Notes under the pieces: model-generated
Database searches by the model: none
Seen by the model: only the letters and a program-made list of their open reading frames with translations
What the model was told of the DNA's origin: nothing
Translations under genes and position numbers: made by a program
Shown here: piece after piece, positions 20,998 through 28,040 of the stretch
How the letters are laid out: each line of letters begins with the position of its first letter
Position numbering within the stretch: position 1 is the first letter of the stretch
Assembly (NCBI GenBank): GCA_015661715.1
Contig: DQVN01000074.1
Location: 1 to 30,640, forward strand
DNA: 30,640 nt
From: Sulfurivirga caldicuralii
Lineage (GTDB): Bacteria; Pseudomonadota; Gammaproteobacteria; Thiomicrospirales; Thiomicrospiraceae
Reading direction: 5' to 3'

Positions 20998-21159
20998 GGG
21001 TAACCTGGGTCGAGAGGACAATATCAGGGCTACAGCGCAGACTCCAATGATGCGCCCCTTCTTTTCTTGTTAGGTTGGGTTGCGCCGCTGCTTTAGCTTG
21101 CAGGTGTGGTGCCGGTGTTGCGGTTAGCTTGATATGCCCGCCCCCTGGACGGGTGGCGT
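20998..21159. other. Convergent intergenic gap
   Basis: 162 bp between the ends of the GGDEF-EAL gene and bamD. A weak hairpin, GCGCA at 21035-21039 pairing with TGCGC at 21051-21055 and followed by a pyrimidine-rich run with TTTT, could end the plus-strand transcript. A short plus-strand reading frame from 21075 runs into bamD antisense and is cysteine- and glycine-rich without a ribosome site; I do not call it a gene. Confidence 0.4.
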
Positions 21160-22011
21160 TTAGGGGTTTTCGGTGCTGCTCCAGCGCAGGCTGCGGGGGG
21201 TTGGCGGCTTGTGCTCCAGTTGACGCAGCTTACGGCGCTGCTCTAAGGTCTGTCGGGGCGGGCGTTGCACTTGCTTTTGAAACTGGGCAATAAGCACGGT
21301 GCGGGCGTGCTCCGCCTGCACATCCATGCCGAGCCGGTCAAAGGCGGCGGCCATCAGGTTAATGGCATCGGGGGTGATGATCGCCCGTGGGTAGTTTTTC
21401 AGCAGTTCTTGTACCCGATTGGCCGCCGCGAGATAGGCGCCTTTTTTAAAGTAGAACTGGGCCACATGGAATTCATGCCGCGCCAGGCGGTTGTAGAAGA
21501 CGATCACCTTAGTGCGGGCAATCTCCGCGTAGGGGCTGTGGGGAAACTTCTCCACGACGGCTTTGTAGTAGGTTAGCGCCTCCTTCAGCGCTTCGGCTGA
21601 ACGCCGGGCCGGATCGGTAAGCCAACGGTCGAACCAACTGGCAACCACTTTTTCCGCCGCCCGGGCGCGCAGGTAATAGGCCCAGGGCAGGGCGCGGTGT
21701 TTGGGGTAGAGGCGGATGAATTCGTTGAGGGTGCGCATGGCTGATTGCGGCTCGTCCCATTTATAGTAGGCATAGGCCAGATACAGGTAGGCCTGCTCCG
21801 CCTCTTTGCCGTAGGGGTAGTAGGCCAGCAGTTTCTCCCCGTACTGGGTTACCTGCTCCCACTGTTCGTTGTCGTAGGCCTCTTTCAGGCGTTGGTAGTA
21901 GTCCGCCACCGTCCATTCGGATTCTGGTTTTTCCACCAAATTGGACAGGGTTGAACAGCCGGACAGTGCCAGGGTCAAGCTGATCAGCAGTGGGGGTAAA
22001 TAGGATTTCAT
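21160..22011 (-). CDS. bamD: Outer membrane assembly lipoprotein BamD
   Basis: Essential lipoprotein of the BAM complex that inserts beta-barrels into the outer membrane (family knowledge). 283 residues from ATG at 22011; the longer reading adds 12 residues before a good signal peptide and is rejected. Lipobox is ALSGC near residue 19, followed by S. The mature part is five TPR repeats: DYYQRLKEAYDNEQWEQ, AEQAYLYLAYAYYKWDEP, RRSAEALKEALTYYKAVVEKFP and later copies, ending in a charged, proline-rich tail. Divergent from rluD over 45 bp, the arrangement known from E. coli. Confidence 0.95.
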   Translation of the reverse strand: MKSYLPPLLISLTLALSGCSTLSNLVEKPESEWTVADYYQRLKEAYDNEQWEQVTQYGEKLLAYYPYGKEAEQAYLYLAYAYYKWDEPQSAMRTLNEFIRLYPKHRALPWAYYLRARAAEKVVASWFDRWLTDPARRSAEALKEALTYYKAVVEKFPHSPYAEIARTKVIVFYNRLARHEFHVAQFYFKKGAYLAAANRVQELLKNYPRAIITPDAINLMAAAFDRLGMDVQAEHARTVLIAQFQKQVQRPPRQTLEQRRKLRQLEHKPPTPRSLRWSSTENP

Positions 22012-22056
22012 CGCATACAATAGGGTGGTTGATGACAATAGGGGCAATCATAACAC

Positions 22057-23127
22057 ATGGCAGATAGCACGCCTACTAACACGCAAACACTGCATGCCAC
22101 CTTGCCGCTTCAGGCTGCGGGGCGGCGGCTGGATGCGGTGTTGGCCGAGCAGTTCAGCGGGTTTTCCCGCTCCCAGATTCAGCAGTGGATCAAGTCCGGT
22201 AAGGTGGTGCTGGATGGGTTGGCGGTACTCAAGCCCAATCATAAGGTGCTCGGCGGCGAGCGGGTGGAGTTGACCGCTGAGTTCAAGCCGCAGGTGCACT
22301 TTGCCCCCCAGCCGGTGCCGCTGGAGATTGTGCATGAGGATGAGGAGATCCTGGTGATCAATAAGGCGGCCGGTCAGGTGGTGCATCCGGGGGCGGGTAA
22401 TCCGGACGGTACTTTGCTCAATGGCCTGCTTTACCATGCTCCCGATCTGGAGAAGCTGCCGCGGGCGGGTATCGTGCATCGGCTGGATAAGGAGACCACC
22501 GGGTTGATGGTGGTGGCCAAAACACCCCGGGCGCAGAACAGTCTGATCGAGCAGTTGTCCAAACGCACGGTGGAGCGGGTCTATGACGCCCTGGTGCAGG
22601 GTGAGTTGATCGCCGGCGGCACGGTGGAGAAGAATATCGGCCGTCATCCCAAAGACCGCAAGCGGATGGCGGCGTTGGATGTGGGCGGCAAGCCGGCGGT
22701 AACCCATTATCGTGTACATGAGCGTTTTCGCGGTTTTACCCATGTGCGGTGTAAGCTGGAGACGGGACGTACCCACCAGATCCGCGTGCACATGGCGCTG
22801 ATTGGTCACCCCCTGCTGGGGGATCCGGTCTATGGTGGGCGGCTACGCATTCCCAAAGGCATGGCGCCGGCGATCATCGAGCAGTTGCGCGCGTTTCGCC
22901 GTCAGGCCCTGCATGCGGGACGGTTGAGTTTTATCCATCCGGCCACTGGTCAGACCGTAACCTTTTCTGCCCCCATCCCTGATGATATGGCGTTTGTTAT
23001 TGATCTGTTGCGGGATGATCTGGATTTGTCGCAGGTGGGTGAAGCGGCGTTTGATGAGTGGGACTATGATGAAGGGGTCGATGTGGCCTGGGTGACCGAT
23101 GATGGACAGATGCTGGAGTGGGAGTGA
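22057..23127 (+). CDS. rluD: 23S rRNA pseudouridine synthase RluD
   Basis: Forms the pseudouridines 1911, 1915 and 1917 of helix 69 in 23S rRNA (E. coli numbering, family knowledge). 356 residues, a little longer than E. coli RluD (326) with an acidic C-terminal tail (FDEWDYDEGVD). The S4 RNA-binding domain covers about 15-80 (RRLDAVLAEQFSGFSRSQIQ), and the catalytic motif HRLDKETTGLMVVAKT near 150 carries the nucleophilic Asp. ETGRTHQIRVHMALIGHPLLG is the conserved C-terminal motif. Its stop is 2 bp before the pgeF start. Confidence 0.95.
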   Translation: MADSTPTNTQTLHATLPLQAAGRRLDAVLAEQFSGFSRSQIQQWIKSGKVVLDGLAVLKPNHKVLGGERVELTAEFKPQVHFAPQPVPLEIVHEDEEILVINKAAGQVVHPGAGNPDGTLLNGLLYHAPDLEKLPRAGIVHRLDKETTGLMVVAKTPRAQNSLIEQLSKRTVERVYDALVQGELIAGGTVEKNIGRHPKDRKRMAALDVGGKPAVTHYRVHERFRGFTHVRCKLETGRTHQIRVHMALIGHPLLGDPVYGGRLRIPKGMAPAIIEQLRAFRRQALHAGRLSFIHPATGQTVTFSAPIPDDMAFVIDLLRDDLDLSQVGEAAFDEWDYDEGVDVAWVTDDGQMLEWE

Positions 23128-23129
23128 GC

Positions 23130-23876
23130 ATGGCGCTCGAGGTCATCCCCGCTGAGTGGTCTGCACCGGCACCTGTGCGTGCCTTGACGACCACGCGGTG
23201 CGGCGGGGTGAGCCGGTCCCCTTATGACACTCTCAATCTGGCGTTGCATGTGGGAGATGTGGCGCAAAAGGTATTGGAAAACCGTCAAATCGTGCAACAA
23301 GCGCTCAAATTGCCGCAAATGCCTCTTTTTCTGCACCAGCAGCATACCAATACAGTGTGCAAAATCGACGGCCCAAAAAAATCGGGGGGACCCCTGGTGG
23401 GGGATGCCTGTTGGACCGATAAGCCCGGTATGCCGTTGGTGGTGATGACCGCCGACTGTTTGCCTATCGTGTTGTGCGATCGTGCCGGCGCGGTGGTGGC
23501 GGCGGTGCATGCTGGTTGGCGTGGTTTGGACAATGGGGTAATCGAGGCGACCGTGGCATCCCTGCCGGTGCCGCCGACGGCGCTGATGGCCTGGATTGGG
23601 CCGGGCATCAGCCAGCGACATTTTCAGGTGGGTGATGCGGTGCGGCAGCAGCTGTGCGGTCGAGATCGGGCGCTGACAGATCATTTTGTGGCGGATGAAA
23701 CGGGGCGCTGGCGTATGGATTTGGCAGCCATTGCCGCCTGGCAGTTGCAGCGGTTGGGCGTGGTGCAAGTGTGGCAGAGCAGCCTGTGCACCTATGCGGA
23801 AGCGGGACGCTGCTATTCTTACCGCCGCGATGGTGTTACCGGTAGAATGGGCACGTTTATTTGGATGGAGACATAG
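23130..23876 (+). CDS. pgeF: Multicopper-like YfiH/PgeF family protein (peptidoglycan editing factor)
   Basis: YfiH-family protein that corrects faulty UDP-MurNAc peptides in E. coli; a purine nucleoside phosphorylase or polyphenol oxidase activity is reported for other members (family knowledge). 248 residues. The metal site is intact: H72 (HQQHTNTV), C110 (MTADCLPIV) and H127 (AVHAGWRGL). The start at ATG 23130 has GGGAG five bases upstream. It follows rluD by 2 bp and nhaA follows at once, the rluD-pgeF order typical of Gammaproteobacteria. The AmgK-like A-run and G-run motif occurs at 23375-23394, between the metal His and Cys. Confidence 0.93.
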   Translation: MALEVIPAEWSAPAPVRALTTTRCGGVSRSPYDTLNLALHVGDVAQKVLENRQIVQQALKLPQMPLFLHQQHTNTVCKIDGPKKSGGPLVGDACWTDKPGMPLVVMTADCLPIVLCDRAGAVVAAVHAGWRGLDNGVIEATVASLPVPPTALMAWIGPGISQRHFQVGDAVRQQLCGRDRALTDHFVADETGRWRMDLAAIAAWQLQRLGVVQVWQSSLCTYAEAGRCYSYRRDGVTGRMGTFIWMET

Positions 23877-23879
23877 TTG

Positions 23880-25232
23880 ATGGCAAATCTTAAATTACCT
23901 GAACGGTTTCGTTTATTTGCGCCATGGGAGCGTACCGTAGATCGTGTCCTGACGCCACTGGAGGCGTTCATTCACTCCCAAACTGCAGCGGCTATGGCGT
24001 TGATGTCCATGACGCTGGTGGCTTTGTTTTTGGCCAATTTTGCCTGGAGCGGCGGCTACCACCATTTTTTTGAACAGAAGCTGACCCTGGCATTGGGGCC
24101 TTGGTCCGTGAGCATGAGCCTGCATCACTGGATCAATGATGGATTGATGGCGTTTTTCTTTTTCTTGATCGGCCTGGAAATTAAGCGGGAGTTGTTGGCC
24201 GGGGAGCTGTCCAACCTGCGTGCTGCCATGCTGCCGGTGGTGGCCGCTATCGGTGGTATGGTGGTGCCGGCGTTGATTTATGTGGCCATCAACTGGGATC
24301 AGCCCACCATCAATGGCTGGGGGATTCCCATGGCCACCGATATTGCCTTTGCCATTTCCGCTCTGGTGTTATTGGGTAGTCGGGTGGCACCCGGTCTGGT
24401 GACCTTTTTGATTGCTCTGGCGATTGTGGACGATTTGGGCGCGGTGGCGGTGATCGCGCTGTTTTATACCGATACCATCAACGTGGGCGCGCTCTTATCG
24501 GCCTTTGCCGTGTGGGGCGTGTTGTGGCTGTTTAATTTGGCCGGTATCTATCGTGTTCTGCCCTATGCCGTGGGGGGGATTTTAATGTGGAGTTTCATGC
24601 TGGCTTCTGGTGTGCATGCCACCATCGCGGGTGTGCTGACAGCGCTGGCCATTCCAGCACGTCCTAAGATTAATCCCCAGTATTTCGATGATGTAGTGCA
24701 TGGCTTGCTGGAAAAATTCCGCAAGCATCCCAACCAGAATACGATTTTTCTCTCTGAAGATCAAAAGGGGGTGATCCTATCGGTGGAAGAGGCGGCCGTG
24801 GGTGTGCAGCCTCCGTCCATGCGCCTGGAACATTCGTTGCATTTGCCTGTGGCGCTATTGGTGATTCCACTGTTTGCCCTGGCCAATGCGGGCATTGAGA
24901 TCAGTGCTCGCGATCTGGCAGAAGTCTTTTCTCATCCTGTGTCTTTGGGCATTATTGTGGGGTTGGTGGTTGGTAAAACCATTGGCGTGGCTGGCACCGC
25001 CTGGTTGGCCACGAAGCTAGGGATTGCCAGTTTGCCCAGTGGGGCACGCCCAAGTCAACTGATCGGTATCGGATTGTTGGCAGGTATTGGATTTACCATG
25101 TCGATCTTTATTGCCGAGTTGGCCTGGCCAGGACAGACGGAATTGCTGGTACAGGCTAAGATGGGGATTTTCATGGCCTCGTTGATTGCCGGTGTCAGTG
25201 GCTATATCTGGCTGCGCTGGGTGGCGCGATAG
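23880..25232 (+). CDS. nhaA: Na+/H+ antiporter NhaA, long form
   Basis: Inner-membrane antiporter that exports sodium in exchange for protons (family knowledge). 450 residues, about 60 longer than E. coli NhaA, from ATG 23880; TTG 23877 has better spacing to GGAG and is possible. The substrate-binding aspartates are conserved as D154 (ATDIAFA) and D184-D185 (IVDDLGAV), with the WINDGLMAFFFFLIGLEIKRE segment before them. An insert of about 50 polar residues (261-312) precedes PSMRLEHSLHLP and probably faces the cytosol; similar inserts define a subgroup of NhaA. It starts at the end of pgeF. Confidence 0.95.
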   Translation: MANLKLPERFRLFAPWERTVDRVLTPLEAFIHSQTAAAMALMSMTLVALFLANFAWSGGYHHFFEQKLTLALGPWSVSMSLHHWINDGLMAFFFFLIGLEIKRELLAGELSNLRAAMLPVVAAIGGMVVPALIYVAINWDQPTINGWGIPMATDIAFAISALVLLGSRVAPGLVTFLIALAIVDDLGAVAVIALFYTDTINVGALLSAFAVWGVLWLFNLAGIYRVLPYAVGGILMWSFMLASGVHATIAGVLTALAIPARPKINPQYFDDVVHGLLEKFRKHPNQNTIFLSEDQKGVILSVEEAAVGVQPPSMRLEHSLHLPVALLVIPLFALANAGIEISARDLAEVFSHPVSLGIIVGLVVGKTIGVAGTAWLATKLGIASLPSGARPSQLIGIGLLAGIGFTMSIFIAELAWPGQTELLVQAKMGIFMASLIAGVSGYIWLRWVAR

Positions 25233-25236
25233 GCGC

Positions 25237-25265
25237 TTTACAAATGGGCAGGAAGGCAGTAACAT
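25237..25265 (+). promoter_or_regulatory. Putative promoter of tRNA-Ser
   Basis: TTTACA at 25237-25242 and TAACAT at 25260-25265 with a 17-base spacer sit just upstream of the tRNA; transcription would start about 10 bases before the mature 5' end. The -10 is only four of six consensus bases. Confidence 0.45.
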
Positions 25266-25282
25266 ACGCATCCTGCCAATGC

Positions 25283-25373
25283 GGTGAAGTGGCCGAGAGG
25301 CTGAAGGCGCTCCCCTGCTAAGGGAGTATGGGCCAAAAGCCCATCGAGGGTTCGAATCCCTCCTTCACCGCCA
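25283..25373 (+). tRNA. tRNA-Ser (anticodon GCU)
   Basis: Class II tRNA of 91 bases including an encoded CCA (25371-25373). The acceptor stem GGTGAAG pairs with CTTCACC; the anticodon loop CTGCTAA gives anticodon GCT, reading AGC and AGU serine codons. The long variable arm is built on the GGGC/GCCC pair, and the T loop is TTCGAAT. Discriminator is G. Confidence 0.97.
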
Positions 25374-25392
25374 TTTCAAAAAGATGAAATGG
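25371..25392 (+). repeat. Perfect 8-bp inverted repeat after tRNA-Ser
   Basis: CCATTTCA at 25371-25378 pairs exactly with TGAAATGG at 25385-25392 around a six-base loop. The left arm begins with the CCA of tRNA-Ser. No T-run follows, so it is not a classic terminator; it may be a 3' processing signal or a weak pause site. Confidence 0.5.
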
Positions 25393-25395
25393 ACA

Positions 25396-25424
25396 TTGAC
25401 AGAACCCTTGGTCGCTTGTAGAAT
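25396..25424 (+). promoter_or_regulatory. Strong sigma70-type promoter of tRNA-Arg
   Basis: TTGACA at 25396-25401 is a perfect -35 and TAGAAT at 25419-25424 a one-mismatch -10, 17 bases apart. Predicted start is near 25431, 12 bases before the mature tRNA. The strength suits a stable RNA. Confidence 0.75.
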
Positions 25425-25442
25425 TCGCGCCAGCAAAATTCA

Positions 25443-25519
25443 GCGCTCGTAGCTCAACTGGATAGAGTACCTGGCTACGAACCAGGCGGTTGGAGGTTCG
25501 AGTCCTCCCGAGCGCGCCA
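25443..25519 (+). tRNA. tRNA-Arg (anticodon ACG)
   Basis: Class I tRNA of 77 bases with encoded CCA (25517-25519). Acceptor stem GCGCTCG pairs with CGAGCGC; anticodon stem CCTGG/CCAGG encloses CTACGAA, giving anticodon ACG (read as ICG after deamination by TadA). T arm GGAGG/CCTCC has loop TTCGAGT. Discriminator G is followed by CCA. Confidence 0.97.
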
Positions 25520-25529
25520 GACACCTCCC

Positions 25530-25568
25530 AGCCCTGCAAGGTTCCCCTCCTCCTTGCGGGGCTTTTTA
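25530..25568 (+). terminator. Rho-independent terminator after tRNA-Arg
   Basis: The arm AGCCCTGCAAGG (25530-25541) pairs with CCTTGCGGGGCT (25552-25563) with one G-U pair, 12 bp in all, around a ten-base pyrimidine loop, and is followed by a T run. It ends the tRNA transcript and sits 10 bases after the CCA. Confidence 0.85.
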
Positions 25569-25593
25569 TTGGCTGTACTTTTTGTGCTGAAAC

Positions 25594-25620
25594 AAAAAAA
25601 CCCGCCAGAAGGCGGGGTTT
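25594..25620 (-). terminator. Rho-independent terminator of the fcc operon
   Basis: Read on the minus strand: CCCGCC, TTCT loop, GGCGGG, then seven T residues; AAACCCC flanks extend the stem. It lies about 20 bases past the stop of the diheme cytochrome gene and closes the operon that enters from the right edge. It faces the tRNA terminator, so the two units are insulated from each other. Confidence 0.88.
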
Positions 25621-25642
25621 GAGCGCATTGAGTAATGCTTAT

Positions 25643-26335
25643 TTATTTTTGACTGTTGGCGTAGTAACGAGCTAATTGATCAATTTCTTCCTCGCTGAGT
25701 ACCTCTGCAGCAAAGCGCATGCCCGCTTCTACATCATTGGAACGTTTGCCCGATTTAAAGTAGGAAAGCTGGCGTTTGAGATAGAGATAGCTTTGCCCAT
25801 TGATGCGAGGGGTTTCATTGGGCCCGCCCATGCCTTGAGCACCATGACAGGATGCACAGGGGGTCAGCAAACGTTGTGGGTCGCCACGTTTGGCTAAGTG
25901 GGCAATTGCCGGGCTGCCGGAGGGTGTGATTTTGGGCCAAGGTTTTTGCGCCGCATAATAAGCAGCTAAATCGGCCAGATCCTGTTTGTCAAAAGTGCGA
26001 GCCAGATCATGCATTCCCTCATCCTTGTGATCAGCCAGCCATAGACGATTTTTGAAATCCAGGAGCGTTTTATACAGATAGGCCTGGTTTTGGCCAGCCA
26101 GAGACGGGGCATTGCGCGAGGGGGCATAGCCTTTTTCGCCATGGCAGGTGAAACAGTAGCCTTGTTTAGCCAATTGGGCACCACGATAAAGATCACCTTT
26201 TGGCATCAGTCGCATCTGTTGATGCCAAGAGTCTGCCGACCACGCTTTTGGCTGAGTGTCAGGATCTGCCACTGCCTGATTATTTAGGCTGAGTGTAGTA
26301 AGCATGGAAAAACTGATTAATAGGAGTGTTTTCAT
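25643..26335 (-). CDS. Diheme cytochrome c4-like periplasmic protein
   Basis: Periplasmic electron carrier. 230 residues with a signal peptide of about 23 residues (ending AVA). Two CxxCH heme sites, CFTCH at 61-65 and CASCH at 160-164, each followed by a later Met in a similar frame (M108 in GMHDLART, M206 in GMRFAAE) that is the likely sixth ligand; each half then ends in a similar LADLAAYY or LARYYA helix. This two-lobe duplication is typical of cytochrome c4. It follows fccB by 23 bp and is the last gene before the terminator. It could accept electrons from FccA or hand them to an oxidase; it might also be a second FCSD heme subunit. Confidence 0.88.
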   Translation of the reverse strand: MKTLLLISFSMLTTLSLNNQAVADPDTQPKAWSADSWHQQMRLMPKGDLYRGAQLAKQGYCFTCHGEKGYAPSRNAPSLAGQNQAYLYKTLLDFKNRLWLADHKDEGMHDLARTFDKQDLADLAAYYAAQKPWPKITPSGSPAIAHLAKRGDPQRLLTPCASCHGAQGMGGPNETPRINGQSYLYLKRQLSYFKSGKRSNDVEAGMRFAAEVLSEEEIDQLARYYANSQK

Positions 26336-26358
26336 TGTTTCAGGCCTCTCATTCCCTC

Positions 26359-27642
26359 TTATTCAAAGATGTCGCGTCGAAACGTCCGTTGCCAGTTGCG
26401 GGCAACACTTGCACGCAGCGCATGGAGTTGAGGGTTATCTTGCAGCGGTGACTGCAGTGTTTGTTGGAGCTCTATGCGTCCTTTATGGAAGCGGAAAGTC
26501 GCGGTGATGGTCATGCCAAAATCTTCTCCAGCCATGGCAACACAGTTGTTGGTCCACAGTGGATAGCCAGGGTCTTTGCCGGTGATCTCGGCATGGATGA
26601 TCTGAGCAACCCACTTGGCCTGGTTAGAGGCCATATAGCCCGTTTTTACCATGGGGGACGCTTCAGAGGTGTCGCCAATTACAAAAACAGCAGGGTCTTT
26701 TTGACTGCGGAAATCATAGGGGTGAATGGGTACCCACGCCTGACCCAGGTTTAGATCATTGTTTCGGGCAAAGGCTGATGCACGCTCTGGCGGGATGATG
26801 TTAATGACATCCGCCTTGATGCGCTCTCCCGCACTGGTGATTACGGTGCGGTTGGCGGCATCTAAAGTCTGGACTGTCCCCCCAGCATGGCTACCGACCC
26901 ATTCGATCATGGCCTGGGGCGTACCGTAATTGAAGTGCTCTCGCCAGAAGGCTTCATAATGGGGTTGTAACGTAAAGTTAGATTTGCTGTCCAAAATGAG
27001 AATTTTTGCAGTGGGGTTGTGAATCTTTAGCCATTCCGCCATAAAACTGGCGCGTTCATAGGGGGCGGGTGGGCAACGGTAGGGCATGGGGGGCGCACTG
27101 ATGACCACCGTACCGCCAGCGGGCATGTTCTGGTAAAGCTTTTTCAGTTTGAGTGTCTGGGGACCGGCTTTCCAAGCGTGGGGGAAGTCTCCCTGTGCCA
27201 ATTGGGGGTTGTAGCCATCAACAGCCTCACAAACGAAGTCCGGGCCTGTTGAGACGACCAACCAGTCATATGGGAGTTTTTCCCCTTGTGCGGTATGCAG
27301 GCGTTTGCGACTGTAGTCAATGGTGGTGGCGCGGTCTTGCAAGATTTTTATGTCATAGCGTTGGCGCAGCGTATCGTAGGTGACAGTTAAATCCTGTATG
27401 GGAACCGAATCATTGAGCACTTCATTGCTGCCTGGGCAAAAAATATAGGAAGGATTGGGCTCTACAAGGGTAATTTGGATGGATGAATTGAGTATGCGCA
27501 TGTATTTGGCCATGGCAGCACCGCCAATCCCACCTCCAACAATAACCAGTTTTGGGGCGGTGCTTGCCCGTGCGGATAGGGCGCCTAAGAGCATAGGCCC
27601 CGCAGAAAAAAGTTTTATAACATCACGGCGTGATAGCAGCAT
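26359..27642 (-). CDS. fccB: Flavocytochrome c sulfide dehydrogenase flavoprotein FccB
   Basis: Periplasmic FAD subunit that oxidises sulfide and passes electrons to a cytochrome c subunit (family knowledge). 427 residues from ATG 27642 (AAAGGAG eight bases upstream). The start SRRDVIKLF is a Tat signal, expected for a cofactor-loaded protein. The FAD loop is VIVGGGIGGAAMA at 33-45. C69 in FCPGSNEV lies where FAD is covalently bound in Allochromatium FCSD; C190 (YRCPPAPYERAS) and C367 (NNCVAMAGEDFG) match the redox disulfide. GDTSEASPMVKTGYMASNQAK closes the family pattern. It overlaps no gene but is 13 bp after fccA. Confidence 0.94.
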   Translation of the reverse strand: MLLSRRDVIKLFSAGPMLLGALSARASTAPKLVIVGGGIGGAAMAKYMRILNSSIQITLVEPNPSYIFCPGSNEVLNDSVPIQDLTVTYDTLRQRYDIKILQDRATTIDYSRKRLHTAQGEKLPYDWLVVSTGPDFVCEAVDGYNPQLAQGDFPHAWKAGPQTLKLKKLYQNMPAGGTVVISAPPMPYRCPPAPYERASFMAEWLKIHNPTAKILILDSKSNFTLQPHYEAFWREHFNYGTPQAMIEWVGSHAGGTVQTLDAANRTVITSAGERIKADVINIIPPERASAFARNNDLNLGQAWVPIHPYDFRSQKDPAVFVIGDTSEASPMVKTGYMASNQAKWVAQIIHAEITGKDPGYPLWTNNCVAMAGEDFGMTITATFRFHKGRIELQQTLQSPLQDNPQLHALRASVARNWQRTFRRDIFE

Positions 27643-27655
27643 GATCGATTCTCCT

Positions 27656-28024
27656 TTAATGTAGGCTCTGTGCTTTCCAAGGTACAGCCGGTAAAGAGGA
27701 AAAATAATCCGCCATGCGCCGGATTTCATCTTCTGTATAGGCATTGGCTATATCGTTCATAACGATGCTTGGACGGGTGGCAAATTTGAAATTCAGCATC
27801 AGTTTGATAAAGGTATCTCGATCCATGCCGGCCAAGGGAGGCATGATTTCATCAAACACAGCCCCGCGTGTACCATGGCAGGCAGAACAGTTATCGCCCA
27901 GCACCTGCCCGGATACGGGGGGATCAGCGCGGTACTTCTCCGGGCTGATGAAAATATCTGTTTCGGCCGCGGCATGTAGACCTGTCAGGCTCAGTAGTAG
28001 GGCGACTAGAAATTGTCTCAACAT
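27656..28024 (-). CDS. fccA: Monoheme cytochrome c subunit of sulfide dehydrogenase (FccA)
   Basis: Heme partner of FccB. 122 residues with a signal peptide of about 20 residues (ending AAA). One heme c site, CSACH at 46-50, with probable Met ligand M89 in TRPSIVMNDIANAYTEDEI. The segment from MPPLAG to MADYF reproduces the FccA pattern of sulfur oxidisers. A single heme suits the Chlorobium-type 10-kDa subunit rather than the diheme form of Allochromatium. ATG 28024 has GGGAGG seven bases upstream. It follows the second membrane gene by 16 bp. Confidence 0.85.
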   Translation of the reverse strand: MLRQFLVALLLSLTGLHAAAETDIFISPEKYRADPPVSGQVLGDNCSACHGTRGAVFDEIMPPLAGMDRDTFIKLMLNFKFATRPSIVMNDIANAYTEDEIRRMADYFSSLPAVPWKAQSLH

Positions 28025-28040
28025 GGATGTTCCTCCCTGT

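Noticed and set aside
21127..21160. GC-rich imperfect hairpin below the bamD stop as a terminator
   Set aside because: The stem has a mismatch and no T-run follows on the minus strand, so it is not supported as a terminator.
21075..21293. 72-codon plus-strand frame after the GGDEF-EAL gene
   Set aside because: Half of it lies antisense to bamD, no ribosome site, odd Cys/Gly composition.
22048..22809. Minus-strand reading frame of 253 codons opposite rluD
   Set aside because: Antisense to the RluD catalytic region, His- and Leu-rich, no ribosome site or recognised motif.
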